Assembly (NCBI GenBank): GCA_024364735.1
Contig: JAGFNQ010006426.1
Span: 1 to 64,000, forward strand
Direction: 5' to 3'
From: Boesenbergia rotunda
Lineage: Eukaryota; Streptophyta; Magnoliopsida; Zingiberales; Zingiberaceae
DNA length: 64,000 nt
Below are positions 1-11,640 of the stretch, in pieces. Every line of letters starts with the position of its first letter. The first letter of the stretch is position 1. Made by a program: the position numbers and the translations under genes. Under the pieces are notes generated by a model, which was not told where the DNA came from, searched no databases, and saw only the letters and a list, made by a program, of their open reading frames with translations.

Positions 1-400
1 TATGAAGTTTTACAGCTAGTCACTCCAATGAACTAGTTCCCTTAACTAGCATCCATGTTTATCTCCGGACATCCCAATGTCACCAGCCAGTGAGAATCAG
101 CTGATTAGAGAATAACCCATGCTAGTCTCAACAGAATTGATAGTGTCCGTTTTTATCAATTCATCGACTAGGGATATTTTCAATACTTCACAATTGCACA
201 TGTAGAGATAATCACTAGTTGTGATCCCATCACAAATTCTCTTATGCTGTGAATTATATTGCAGACATTCACTAGATGAGTTTAAGATCCCAATCAAACA
301 CACAAACATGTATACTCAAATAGTGAATTATCATTTATTAAAATAAATATTTACAATCATAAGGCGATTGCCTTAGGACACTTCTCTCATAGCACTAACA
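1..400 (-). repeat. Copia-1 3' LTR (partial)
   Basis: This is the second copy of the sequence at 7713-8112. It ends at ...GCACTAACA, the complement of a TGTTAGTGC LTR start, and is bordered by a polypurine tract. Only the last 400 bp of a roughly 2.45 kb LTR are inside the window. Confidence 0.92.
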
Positions 401-418
401 AACTCCCTCTTGGCCTAA
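401..418 (-). other. Copia-1 polypurine tract
   Basis: On the minus strand the bases just before the 3' LTR read GGCCAAGAGGGAGTT, a purine-rich tract of the type that primes plus-strand DNA synthesis in LTR retrotransposons. Confidence 0.8.
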
Positions 419-420
419 TG

Positions 421-1210
421 TCAATCGCTACGGTATCCAATACCACAGGTTCTAACATGACCCTCAAACTTGTTCTGAGGCAAGGCCTTAGTTAAAGGAT
501 CCGCTAAATTCCTTTCAGTGGGAATTTTCTCAATTTGTATATCATTCCTACTTATAATCTCTCTGATCAGATGATAGCGGCGAAGCACGTGTTTGGATCG
601 CTGATGAGACCTTGGTTCCTTTGCTTGTGCAATAGCTCCATTGTTGTCGTAGTAAACCGGCACTGCTTCATCAATGGTTGGAACCACACCAAGTTCGGAG
701 ACAATCTTCTTGATCCAGACTGCTTCCTTTGCTGCTTCCGAAGCTGCGATATATTCCGCTTCTGTGGTAGAATCCGCTATGGTGTCTTGTTTGGAACTTT
801 TCCAACTTACTGCGCCTCCATTCAAAGTAAATACGTATCCAGACTGAGATTTGGAGTCATCCTTATCTGTTTGGAAACTGGCATCTGTATACCCACGTAT
901 TACCATATCTCCTTCTCCATATATTAGGAACACATCCTTAGTTCTTCTTAAGTACTTACGGATTGTCTTTACAGCCGCCCAATGATCCATTCCTGGATCC
1001 GACTGGTATCTTCTTGTGATGCTCAGAGCATACGAAACATCGGGCCTAGTACATAACATAGCATACATGATAGATCCTATCGCGGATGCATAGGGAATCT
1101 TATTCATGCAAATCCTCTCATCTTCTGTGCGCGGACACATAGACTTTGAAAGGTTGATCCCATGCCTGATGGGAAGGTAACCTTTCTTGGATTCCGACAT
1201 GCTAAACCTT
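421..1210 (-). pseudogene. Copia-1 pol: end of reverse transcriptase and RNase H
   Basis: A 259-codon open segment encodes the C-terminal part of copia RT followed by RNase H. The RNase H acidic residues are visible in YTDASF, TEAEYIA and YYDNNGAI, and the conserved copia end motif LADPLTKALP is near the C-terminus. RNase H removes the RNA strand of the RNA:DNA hybrid during reverse transcription. The frame differs from the upstream RT frame: continuity of sequence places a frameshift close to 1205. The methionine at the start of this open segment is an internal residue, not a genuine start. Confidence 0.93.
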
Positions 1211-2174
1211 TTAGCACTCGGTCTATATACGTAGACTGCGAAAGACCAAGCAACCGTTTTGATCTATCTCTATAGATTCTAATCCCAAGGATATTGGTTG
1301 CTTCTCCCAGGTCTTTCATGAAGAAAGTTTTGGACAACCAAATTTTAACTGTCTGTAAAACTGATATATCGTTTCCTATAAGTAATATGTCATTGACATA
1401 TAATACTAGGAATACGACTACACTCCGACTAACCTTCTTGTGCACACAAGGTTCGTCAGGATTTTGTGAGAAATCAAACTCTTTGATTGTCTCATCAAAA
1501 CGGATGTTCCAGCTCCTAGATGCTTGCTTCAGTCCATATATGGATCATCGAAGCTTGCACACTTTGGTTTTATCAACCGATGTGAAACCTTCAGGTTGTA
1601 TCATGTATATATCCTCAAGCAGGTTTCCATTAAGGAAAGCTGTTTTCACATCCATTTGCCATATCTCATAATCATAATGAGCTGCTATGGCTAAGAGCTT
1701 CCGAATGGATTTAAGCATAGCTACTGGCGAATAGGTTTCGTCATAATCAATTCCTTGTTTTTGACGATATCCTTTTGCCACTAATCTAGCCTTAAAGGTA
1801 ACTACATTACCTTCCATGTCGGTTTTCTTCTTGAAAACCCACTTGCACCCTATGGGCTTAATCCCTTCAGGTGGGTTAACCAAGTCCCATACTTGATTTT
1901 CGTACATGGAATCCATTTCCGACTTCATGGCTTCAAGCCATTTGTCCCTTTCTGAACATTTCAGAACATCTTCATAACTGATAGGTTCGTCATCGCTTAT
2001 GAGTAACACGTCGTTTGATTCACTTATGAGAAATCCGTATCTCTCTGGAATATTGCGTGTCCTATCAGACCTACGAAGAGGTGGTGTTGTTTTAGGTTCA
2101 ACTGATAGCTCATCATTATGAGTTATTGGTTGTGGGTCTAGACTAGGTGTCTCTGTAATGTCTATTGGAGTTTC
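1205..2174 (-). pseudogene. Copia-1 pol: reverse transcriptase with YVND active site
   Basis: This is the copia-type RT core. It contains WLEAMKSEMDSM, a copia opening motif, then KARLVAKGY, DYDETYSPVA and QMDVKTAFLNG, and further on LYVNDILLIGND. The catalytic box is normally YVDD; here it reads YVND, so one of the two metal-binding aspartates is replaced. A TGA stop at about 1543-1545 interrupts KVCKLR-stop-SIYGLKQA where arginine is expected (CGA to TGA). Upstream, the frame joins the integrase with a single stop at 2175. The domain is recognisable throughout but should be catalytically dead. Confidence 0.92.
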
Positions 2175-3600
2175 TTAAACATCATCAAGTTCAATGCCAC
2201 TCCCACTGTTTTCTTGTAAAAGAAATTCTTTTTCCAGAAATACAGCATGCCTTGAAACAAACACCTTTTGTTCCAAGGGATGATAGAATTGGTAACCCTT
2301 CGTTTCCTTAGGGTATCCAATAAATAGACATTTATCAGACTTAGCATCCAATTTGTCTGATACAGTCCGCTTTACATAAGCAGGACAACCCCATATCTTA
2401 AGGTGAGTTAAGTGGGGTTTCTTACTATTCCATGTCTCATATGGAGTAGTAGAGACTACCTTGGTCGGGACTCTGTTTAGCAAGTAAACAGCTGTCTTAA
2501 GTGCATAGCCCCAAAAGGATTTTGGAAGAGTTGCATGATTCATCATAGACCTAACCATGTCCATCAAGGTTCGGTTGCGCCTCTCAGATACACCATTATG
2601 CTGTGGTGTATATGGCGGAGTCCATTGGGACAATATCCCATTGTCCCTAAGATAATCTTGAAACTCTTGACTTAAGTATTCACCACCCCGATCGGATCGA
2701 AGTATCTTAATACTTTTGCCAAGCTGTTTCTCTACTTCATTTCTGAACTCTTTGAATTTCTCAAAGGCTTCAGATTTGTGTTTCATCAAGAACACATACC
2801 CGAATCGTGAGTGATCATCGATAAAGGTGATGAAGTAGCTATAGCCTCCTTGTGCAAGAGTTGACATTGGTCCACATACATCAGTATGTATTAGACCAAG
2901 CAATTCTCCCACTGGATTACCTTTTCCAGAAAAGGGTAATTTGGTCATCTTGCCTTTTAAGCATGATTCGCATGTATCAAATGAACCGGGTTCAAATGTT
3001 TCCAGAATTCCACATCGGTGTAATTCGGTCATGCGTTTCTTACTTACATGGCCAAGACGGCAATGCCATGTGTAGGAGTCTATTCGATTATCTATTCGAG
3101 CACGTTTGTTGCTAACTTCGATATTGAAAACGTCACTAGATAAATCTAACGTGTAGATCCCATTGCACAAAGTTCCATTCCCATAAAGAACGCCATTTAA
3201 AGTTATGTAACAACAATTGTTACTAAAAGTTAAATGATAGCCCTTTTCATTCAAACATGAAATAGATACAATGTTCTTTATTAACGAAGGAACAAAATAA
3301 CAATTATCCAATTCTAAGACACGTCCAGTCGGGAGATTTAGCAAATATGTTCTAATGGCAACAGCAGCAATCTTTGCACCATTTCTAACTCGCAAACTTG
3401 CTTCTCCCTTGACGAGTCTTCTTCTATTCCTTAGCCCTTGTATGTCATTACATATATGTGAGCTACACCCAGTATCAAGTACCCAGGTGTTTGAGGAAAT
3501 AGAGTGACATTCAATAATGAAGATACCTGAAGAGGATGGGGCATCGGATGCCTTCTTCTTCAAGGACTCAAGATAAACCTTGTAGTTTCTTCGCCAGTGA
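2175..3600 (-). pseudogene. Copia-1 pol: protease and integrase
   Basis: From the N-terminus: a damaged gag zinc knuckle (HHCGKEGHW, with the first and last cysteines replaced by Arg and Tyr), the aspartic protease motif WVLDTGCSSH, the GAG-pre-integrase zinc-binding region (HCRLGH ... CESCLKGK) and the integrase core. The catalytic D, D and E sit in HTDVCGP, LRSDRGGEY and GVSERRNRTL, so the triad is present. It ends with a TAA after ELDDV in a region that continues in the same frame into RT, which fits a CAA to TAA change. The protein would cut the polyprotein and insert the cDNA. The frame is disconnected from gag by a shift near 3600. Confidence 0.94.
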
Positions 3601-3961
3601 CCCTCCTTGCCACAGTGATGGCGAGTGCCTTTTGGGGTCTTTTTAATCTTTTTGGCCTTTTCTTCTTTCCCTTATTCTGTTCTTTAGCCTTCCTCCAAGA
3701 ACCTTTCTTCGAGGAACCAACTAACGGTACCGTCTTCTGATCCTGCTTCACAGAAGGCTCTACTGTCTTCAGCAGGTTGAGCAACTCAGGAAACTGGTCT
3801 GGAGTTGCATTTTCAGGAGGACGGTTGGGAAGTTGATCTTCAAGGACATAAGCAAGCTTTTCTACCTTGAGGACTATCCTCAGGTTTCGAAGCCAGTCCA
3901 TGAAGTTTGCCCCAGTCAGTTTATTGGTGTCCAAAATGGAATGCAAATTTAGAGAAGACAT
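3560..3961 (-). pseudogene. Copia-1 gag, internally deleted
   Basis: The 133-codon reading frame starts MSSLNLHSILDTNKLTG and contains FMDWLRNLRIVLK, typical of the N-terminal domain of plant copia Gag. After about 65 residues it passes straight into a lysine-rich segment that normally precedes the zinc knuckle. Copia Gag is usually around 250-300 residues, so most of the capsid is missing. It overlaps the protease/integrase frame in another phase. It probably cannot form particles. Confidence 0.85.
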
Positions 3962-5648
3962 GATCGAGTGATTAACCTAGAAATACAAATTGAGCTTATG
4001 TGAGAAGAATGATTAAAGAATGTATCAACATACATAAATAAAATCCTATTTATTTTTCAAATTGAATAACCCTTTTTATCAATTCGAGAGATCGTAGGAA
4101 CATCTCCAAATAGGTTGATATCCAACCATAGATAAGAACCACCATGGCTGTGGCCATCAAGTTGTTCTTAGCTATGAAGGTAGTTAATTATACCGATTAC
4201 ATATCACATATATGTAACTATCACTTATGCTATCAACTAATTGAATGTTTGCATAAATCATTGGGTTGTTAACTCATTAACAAGTATGCAACATTATACA
4301 TAGCACCCAACTGCACCTCTCTTTACATCGACCTTGGCTGTGGCACAACAAATCGATGCTCCAAGCTTAAGGCTGACCCATTAATCAAGAAATAGTTTTA
4401 ATATGGTTGGAGCTCATTCAACCGTTTAGTCAGGCTTGGATGTGTCCAACAACCAAAACTAAGGATTGACCTCTGACTCCAACTATATTATCCATAAACT
4501 AATTCCATGGTTTGAACATGTTGAGGTTCAAGCCGGGCATGGATGTGTCCATCAACCCAAACGAGAAACAAAACTCCGATTCTAACCATATTAATGGAAG
4601 GTGTTGGCCTTAATATTTTGTAAGGGGTTTTGGGTCTCATCCTTTCTTTTCTAAGCACATTCATGACATTGAATTATGTCATGACTAACGATTTCCTTAA
4701 TAAAGTATGTATGTGACTTAATTTATCAAGTCTCATTAATTGAATTAGGAACCGGATTTCCTAATTCTAATTTCATACTTTATTAAAGGAATTGTTTTGG
4801 GAAACAATTTCCTAAATTGTCATAATCAATTTCGGAAATAATATGTTTAAGACTTTGATTTCTCTAAATCAAATCTTATTAAATTAAGAGATATGAGTCC
4901 TTAATTCAACCACATATTATTTTCATGAAAATCTCATTTAAGAAAACTCTATAGGAAATCATTTTCCTAATTAATTTTGGAGACAACAATATGTAAGAGC
5001 ATCACCTCTTAAATCATATTTTATTCATGGATTTAATTAATTACAACAAATCGTTTTCTAAGGGTGGCTCCCCGAGGCTCAGATATCCAAAGAAAAGTAA
5101 TTTGTCGTAAAATCAATTTGGTCCACTTCGGAAGCGTAACCAAACTAAACATGACAATTTCATTTAAAATTGGGAAATTAAATTACAACAACTAACTTTA
5201 AATTGGACGGCTCCCCGAGGCTCAATCCAAAATAAAGAATTTTGTTGGGCAATTTAAAAACCAATTCAAATTTAATAGTCCATTAATTGTCCATAAATTT
5301 GTCTAGACTTTCTTGAAAGAAAGTGCCCAAAATTGCGAGATTTCATAATAGGTTTTCAAAATATTTGTAAGTTTCCAGTACAAAGAAAACTTACATATTT
5401 CCAAGATTGGAAAATTTCTAAAATAGAAAAATTTCTAAAATTGAAAAGTTTCCAAAGATGGGAAGTTTTCACAATTATCATAAAATTTCAGAAACTAGGA
5501 TATTTCAAACGTTTGCGAAATTTCATGAGGATTTCCAAACTTTGAAATTCCTAAATCTAAAATTTATCATAATTGAAAAATTTTCCAAAATTGAGATCAT
5601 GACAAAGTTTTCCACAAAACAATTATATGATTATGTCGAACACTAACC
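3962..5648 (-). other. Copia-1 leader, no gene seen
   Basis: This AT-rich stretch of about 1.7 kb lies between the primer-binding site and gag. The short open frames here are low-complexity, and I find no recognisable protein. The 5380-5620 part is a degenerate array of short units related to AAATTTCNAAA. A motif GGCTCCCCGAGGCTCA occurs twice (5065 and 5209), suggesting an old internal duplication. Confidence 0.6.
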
Positions 5649-5662
5649 GGCTCTGATACCAC
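5649..5662 (-). other. Copia-1 primer-binding site
   Basis: The minus strand reads GTGGTATCAGAGCC immediately after the LTR end CCCAACA. It is complementary to the 3' end of initiator methionine tRNA, the usual primer of plant copia elements. Confidence 0.92.
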
Positions 5663-8112
5663 TGTTGGGACCGGGTGCATGTTGACAAGGATACGGGTTC
5701 GTAAAATTTTAAATTTTTACGTGCAGCGGAAGAATTAGCATAAAATAATTTCAAAAATTATTTTAACCACGTATCTAGTATGCAACCTTATGATGTGTGG
5801 ACATGATCATAAATTAAAACTTTACGGAAAAGTAAACTAATTTATTTAGTACCTCGCGTAACTCGAAGTAAGGGACGAGATCTAACCGTAGCGTCCCTTG
5901 GAAGCTCTGCCTCTATTCACGTCCACGCCGAGTTCTCTTCGGGATAACTTCGCAAAGTCACGAGTTTTGTGCCGACGAGAACTACTAGATTCTCTAAAGG
6001 CACAACTAGAAGATCAAGAGAGAAGAAAGGAAACTAACCACCAAGAAACGGAATCTAAATTCCGGGAAGGAAGGAGTTGCGATCCGCTTCTTCTTCTTCT
6101 TCTTTGGCTTCTCCTTGGTGGATGTTGCTCACGCCAACCCTAGGTTGTGTGATGATGGTGCGCCGGCCCTAGGAGAGATGGACGCCGGCCCTAGGAGGAG
6201 TTAGGGGTGCCAACCCTAGGAGGAGGAGAGGGGGAGAGAATAAGAGAGAGAGGGAGAGAACTACTAGATCTCTTGATAACTCAATTGATTGAGGAATTCA
6301 AGCCTAGCCTTGGTTCCTTTATATAGTAGTCTCTCCCTTGCCAAGTCTCCCTCTTAACAGAATTTTCATAAGAAATTTATCCAATAAATTTTCTTATGAA
6401 TTATTCCGTTTAAGCCAAGTTTTATTATAACTAACTTTACAAATACATCTCTCCTTTTATTATGGAATAAATTTTAATAAAATTTATTATATAAATTTTC
6501 TTATCATGGAAAAATCAATTCATAATTGATTTTATAAAATAAAAATAAACCATTTAAAGTTTATTTTAATCTCCATAAAAAGAATAAATTTATTATATAA
6601 ATTTTTCTTATCATGGAAAAATCAATTCATAATTGATTTTTAAAATAAAATAAACCAATCCATGGTTCATTTTAATTTCCATAAAAAGAATAAATTTATT
6701 ATATAAATTTTTTCTTATCATGGAAAAATCAATTCATAATTGATTTTAAAATAAAAATAAACCATTTAAAGTTTATTTTAATTTCCATGAAAACAAATTT
6801 ATTTATCCATAATTTTTTAAAACAAATCGCGCTTGATTTATTTTATAATTTAAACCAAATTAATTGGATTCTCCCCTTTGTTGTGGCCGGCCAAACCAAA
6901 GAGGGTTGGCACCCTCTTTGGCCGGCCAAACCGAGCCGAACCCATCACGAATTAAACTCATTTAATTCGCCCGATAAGCCTTCAAAAGACTTAGCCATTT
7001 TAAGTTTCCGATGCGCCTCTGATAAATTCAGATTCGAATTATTTCTCTTGATTGGAAAATCCAATTTTCAACTCATTTTAAATCCCTCGGATTACTCGTA
7101 GTCCGTGTGACAAAATAGGCTTTCGATTTATGTTGGCCGTCTATAATCAACCAATTATAGAACGATGATGAGTGGCACCTAGTAGTACATCATGACCCGC
7201 AATTAATCGAAAGATCAACGGTTGACCTCAGAAATAATTCTGAAACCCTTCAGTAGCTCTAATGAATCGTGCCTCATTCCCTTCACCATCTTATACCCAC
7301 TTGGTTCAGGACATGGTCTGTTTGTGTCAGTCCCCACTAGACTGACTACGTCACACCTAGCCCAAGTAGTGTCTTTCTCGTCCTTTGGATTTCTAATTAC
7401 TCTCATGTATGTAAGAGACTCATACTCTAAACATGATATGCTCTGGCCAGAGGCTTTGAGTAACAATCCGACGATAGGCCTGGGTATACATCTCCTCGCA
7501 AGGAGTGGTGAATCCTTTGTAGGCTGTTCAAACATCTTCGGACACTTCGGCTTATACCCAATCATCCTGGGTCCACACCTCCTTGGAGATGCTTGCTTAA
7601 GATGTTAAAGTATAAGTCTCCATGACCAAGATGACTTGAACACCGCAAGTCAAAGGACCATCGCACTTAAGCTGCAGTAAGAACTTCATTAACATATCTA
7701 TATAGATTACCATATGAAGTTTTACAGCTAGTCACTCCAATGAACTAGTTCCCTTAACTAGCATCCATGTTTATCTCCGGACATCCCAATGTCACCAGCC
7801 AGTGAGAATCAGCTGATTAGAGAATAACCCATGCTACTCTCAACAGAATTGATAGTGTCCGTTTTTATCAATTCATCGACTAGGGATATTTTCAATACTT
7901 CACAATTGCACATGTAGAGATAATCACTAGTTGTGATCCCATCACAAATTCTCTTATGCTGTGAATTGTATTGCAGACATTCACTAGATGAGTTTAAGAT
8001 CCCAATCAAACACACAAACATGTATACTCCAATAGTGAATTATCATTTATTAAAATAAATGTTTACAATCATAAGGCGATTGCCTTAGGACACTTCTCTC
8101 ATAGCACTAACA
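5663..8112 (-). repeat. Copia-1 5' LTR
   Basis: The 2450 bp LTR is bounded by TGTTGGGACC on the left and GCACTAACA on the right, with the primer-binding site directly outside the left end. The last 400 bp match 1-400. It contains an AT-rich tandem repeat (6475-6785). The open frames at 7215-7608 on both strands are LTR sequence, not genes. Confidence 0.92.
6475..6785. repeat. Tandem repeat, about 107 bp, three copies, in the Copia-1 LTR
   Basis: The phrase TTATCATGGAAAAATCAATT recurs at about 6502, 6609 and 6716, each time followed by TCATAATTGATTTTA and an AAACCA-containing stretch. The period is near 107 bp. Confidence 0.88.
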
Positions 8113-9324
8113 CAATCAACCATTAAACACCAACCATACCATACCATAGGGGCCATTAGGGCCCTTACTTAAGGAAAGCCCTAACTTTTGCCCTACTATC
8201 CAACATGGTCGAAACTTGTGGGGTCACAAAGCCTTGTAAAAGTTCACATAAGTCACCCTCAATGTCCCTTATATCATGATAATACACAAAACACATGCTT
8301 GAGGGTTTAGATTCAACCCTACCCATGGGTTCATGGGATTGGCCGAAACCCTAGGGGGTCCTAGGATACCTCAAAAATTCTCAAAAATTATATTTAATCT
8401 CTAAACATCATGAGAGCACATTAGAAAACATGATGAAGATTTTTAGCATCATCATGGACCCAAAAATCCTAGTGGCCGAAACCTAGGTTGGGGTTCATGC
8501 CTTCTTTTCCTTTTTTTCCCAACATAAAATCTCAAACAACTTCATATTATGCTAAAATCCAAAAGGAACTATTATACCACAGGTGAGGGAGTCTTACCTT
8601 GGTTAATCTTGATTTTTAGACCTTAAAAGAGAAGGAAATTGTAAATCCCTTGGACACTTGAACCCCCTTGCCCTTGTAGCCTTGGAAAACCTTTAGATCT
8701 TGGTGATGAGACCTTCTTGTGGAGTTTTTCCAATGGAGAACCTCTCTTGTGGTGTTCGGATAGAATGAGGAAGGAGGAGGAAAGAAAGTGCAATTGATGG
8801 AAGGAAGAAGGTAACTCCCAAACCCCCTTCTTTATAACACATTAAGGAGGGTAAGTGAAGAGTCATGGTGTCTCTTCCTCTTCCCCTAAGCCTTAACCAA
8901 ACTCCATTTCATTTCCTTATAGCACTCCCTTGCTAGGTGAATTGGTTAGAGCATGCATGGTTGTACAAGAGGTCCAAGGTTCAAATCCTTGGTCCATGCA
9001 CTAATTTTTACTTTATTTTTCATTTTATTTTCTATTATTTTCCCCAAAATTCTGAAAATTTTCTAGAAATTCCCCCATAATTATGTTAATATTTCTCATT
9101 AAAACCCCTTTATATTTATATTAGTTTTTACCTAAAATTCCCCAATAATTATGGTACTAAAAAGCCCATATAAGGCCTATTAGTACTTAGTTTTCTCAAT
9201 TTAAATGAGAAAATATGGATTTCTAGGCCAAATTTTGTGTTAATATTTCTAGGTCCCTCAGAAAATTATCTAGACATGCTCAATATTTTAAGAAAATATT
9301 GAGAGAATTTTTCAGGTCGTTACA
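8113..9324 (-). repeat. Del-family gypsy LTR remnant
   Basis: The right end reads ...GGTCGTTACA, the reverse complement of the TGTAACGACC start shared by the other Del LTRs in this window (12118, 18087, 37620, 40330). It carries one diverged unit of the family's GGCCGAAACCCTAGG repeat and the family's tRNA-like segment. The other end is cut off by Copia-1. It is much shorter and more diverged than the Del LTRs to the right, so it is an older insertion or solo LTR. Confidence 0.8.
8931..8993 (+). other. tRNA-like segment with A and B boxes inside a Del LTR
   Basis: An A-box-like stretch, ATTGGTTAGAGC within 8934-8952, is followed 44 nt later by a B box, GGTTCAAATCC at 8978-8988; this is the spacing found in tRNA genes. 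CAAGG-TTCAAAT-CCTTG forms a perfect 5 bp T arm with a 7 nt loop. I see no proper acceptor or anticodon stem, so it is not a functional tRNA. It resembles the head of a tRNA-derived SINE and is present in other Del LTRs of this window. Confidence 0.6.
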
Positions 9325-10655
9325 GTTTCAATGTTTAATAATATTCTTAAGTTAGTGATATATTAGACAAGGTAAGAGTTAGTCAAGAAATCCGAGGTAA
9401 ATAAAATCCTAGTTAACCTAGGTAATAAGTCCTGGTTCGAGGAATTGGGCAATAAGTCCTGATCGTAGATTGGTCACTAAGTCCTGGTCATGGACTGGGC
9501 ACCTAAGACCTGACCGAGGGTTGGGCACGAAGTCCTGGTTGGTGGAATTGGGCAATAAGACTTGGCTGAGGGTTGGCCACCTAAGACCTGACCGAGGGTT
9601 GGGCACGAAGTCCTGGTTTGTGGAATTGGGCAATAAGTCCTGGCCGAGGGCGGGGCACCTAAGACTTGACCGAGGGTTGGGCAATATGTCCTGGTCATGG
9701 ACTGGGCACCAAAGTCCTGATCCATATGATCGGGCAAAAGTCCAATCGGAGGAGCTGGTTGGCAAACTTCTCCTGAGAGGAGTATGCGAAGGCGCGTTCC
9801 CCGGGAAGGGAACACTAGGCGTCAATTTGACCTAGGGTTTCACGAGAAATCCAAAGTCAGAACCAATCGATAAGGATATGATTATATATGTGTTTGTCTT
9901 GTGTTTGTGTATCTTGCAGGTACCTAGAATTGGAGGCAAAGCAGGCGAACAAACATAAGAGAAGCCTGGAAAAACTGCTCCTGGGTGCCCCCATGCATCC
10001 AAGCGCCCTGGATATTAGGCGCCTGGATGATTCACATGCCCTGGAGGGTCTAGGGCACCCTGGACTGGGTTCCTATCCATTCACAAAGTTCGTGAGTCAG
10101 GATGAAGTTTTGACCGCCAATGAGGTGCCCCAGAGGCTCTAGGGCGCCCAAGAAGAAGCTATATAAAGGGGTTCGACCCCTCAACTCAGTACAACATCTG
10201 CTACACCATTCTAAGCATTCTGAGTTAGGAAAAAGTGCTAGAGGCGAAGCTCTGCGACCAAGGAGGCTCTAGGAGGAAGTGCGTTGCACTTCGGGTTCCA
10301 GATCGACCGGGATCATTGACTTTCCTGTTTGGTTTGCATTTATTTTTATGCACATAATTTCTTAATCTTTTGGTTGTAAAACTTGAACTGTAAGACAGGT
10401 TTCTCCGCCTCCAAAAAGTCCGGAAAGGAGACCATTAGTGGACAAGCGCTACTCGTAATTAGACCTTGGACGTACTGACCCTGGGGGGTTGGGAACCAAG
10501 TAAAACCCGCGTGTCTTGTGTGTTTTTCGTTCTTTATTTTTCCGTTATGCTACTAACTCTCTGAATAGAATGATCCTCGAAGTTTATGATGAGTTTACGA
10601 AAAGATTTTTCAAGTCAATATCCCCCCCCCTCTATCGACAGCAACGGTCCCACAA
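9325..10655 (+). repeat. SIRE-like copia LTR, 5' truncated
   Basis: This is related to the LTRs at 56068 and 59800: it opens at GTTTCAATGTTTAATAATA (about 38 bp into the full LTR) and closes with CCCCTCTATCGACAGC...GGTCCCACA. The missing start is where the Del LTR remnant joins, which fits insertion of that LTR into this one. On its right side it interrupts a copia integrase frame, so it was itself an insertion. No matching second LTR is visible. Confidence 0.83.
9430..9715. repeat. Minisatellite in a copia LTR
   Basis: Modules of roughly 30 bp built on TAAGTCCTGG and GGTTGGGCAC alternate, with a higher-order repeat of about 90 bp (for example CACCTAAGACCTGACCGAGG at 9500 and again near 9590). 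Related modules lie in the homologous LTRs at 56210-56510 and 59440-59700. Confidence 0.85.
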
Positions 10656-11640
10656 AATTTTCCTAGGTAATCCTTAGTATTCAAAATGTGTACTTTACAC
10701 CAAAATACCCTTAGATAATGCAAATTTGGTAGTCTGTGGTAATAAATTTTATAAGGGGTTTTGTTGTGTCTTTTATTTATTAGGATCTTATTTTGAATAT
10801 AGCAGGCTGTGTTTATCGCTTTTGCCCAAAACTGATTGGATATGTTGTATTCGTTGAGCATGGTTCTAGTAGCTTCTTGAAGGGTTCTATTTTTCCTCTC
10901 AACTATTCCATTTTGTTGGGGGATCTTAAGGCATGAAAATTCATGGATGTACCCATTAATTTTATAAAATTCATTAAATCTATGACTTACATATTCTCCC
11001 TCGTGGTCACTCCTAAGTCTTTTAATTTGTTTGTCATTTTGATTTTCTAGCATTTTATACAAGTTGTTGAATGAGTCAAATGTTTCAACTTTGGTTTTTA
11101 AGAATCTAACCAAGGTAAATCTTGAGTAATCATCAAAAATTACTAATAAGTACCAATTCCCGCTTGGTGACTTGGCTCCATGAGAATCAAATAGGTCTAG
11201 GTGTAGGAGCTCAAGTGTGGCTTGGGTTAAGTCTGATTGGGTTGATTTGTGGGTTGACTTGGTTTGTTTACCTTGTTGACAAGGATTATAGATGGTATTT
11301 TAAATGTTTTTAATTTTTGGTATCCATTTAACTTGTCCAAGTTGACATAGTTTTGAAATTAACTTTGCATGAGTGTGGCCTAATCTTCCATGCCATAAAT
11401 TGGTTTTTTTTAGTTGAGTTAGAAAACATTTAGGTGTTACGGGTAGGTTAATCGATATTACCTTACCCAATTACATTAAGTGTGGCATTGTTGCCAAATG
11501 TCACTGAGCCTAGGTCTTTGAACTTGATTTTAGTGAACTTCAATTTATCCCCAGTCATGTGTCTGGAGCATCCACTATCCAACATCCACTGGTCCAAATC
11601 ATTATGTTCCTACACATAAAGTATTTTTGATTTGGATCCA
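10656..11640 (-). pseudogene. Copia pol fragment: protease and integrase
   Basis: From the N-terminus (right to left) there is an aspartic protease motif LDSGCSRHMTG near 11570, then integrase sequence with SRFTLVRFLK, the second catalytic aspartate in LRSDHEGEYVS and the catalytic glutamate in NGIVERKNRTLQEATR. Only the last 167 codons (10610-11113) are a continuous frame, and its final residues come from the inserted LTR. RT and RNase H are absent from this copy. The style of the integrase fits the SIRE/Maximus group of copia elements (inference). Confidence 0.85.

Larger units (their letters stand above)
1..8112 (-). mobile_element. Copia-1: degenerate Ty1/copia LTR retrotransposon
   Basis: Minus-strand LTR retrotransposon with the order 5' LTR (5663-8112), primer-binding site, leader, gag, protease, integrase, reverse transcriptase, RNase H and 3' LTR (1-400, cut by the window start). 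Integrase before RT is diagnostic of the copia superfamily. The bases at 7713-8112 repeat those at 1-400 almost exactly, so the LTR copies have diverged little and the insertion looks fairly young. The coding part nevertheless carries two premature stops, two frameshifts, a shortened gag and an altered RT active site, so this copy cannot move by itself. Its right end abuts an older gypsy LTR remnant, its probable insertion target. The TSD cannot be checked because the left end lies outside the window. Confidence 0.93.

Noticed and set aside
7215..7608. Two open frames on opposite strands, 116 and 128 codons, near the end of the Copia-1 LTR
   Set aside because: They overlap each other and lie wholly in the LTR; neither has a recognisable motif.
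8931..8993. A functional tRNA gene
   Set aside because: T arm and promoter boxes are good, but there is no acceptor stem or paired anticodon stem, and copies lie at the same place in several LTRs.
9418..9835. Three overlapping open frames of over 110 codons on both strands
   Set aside because: They are translations of an LTR minisatellite without stop codons; similar frames recur in homologous LTRs (56265-56612, 59300-59681).
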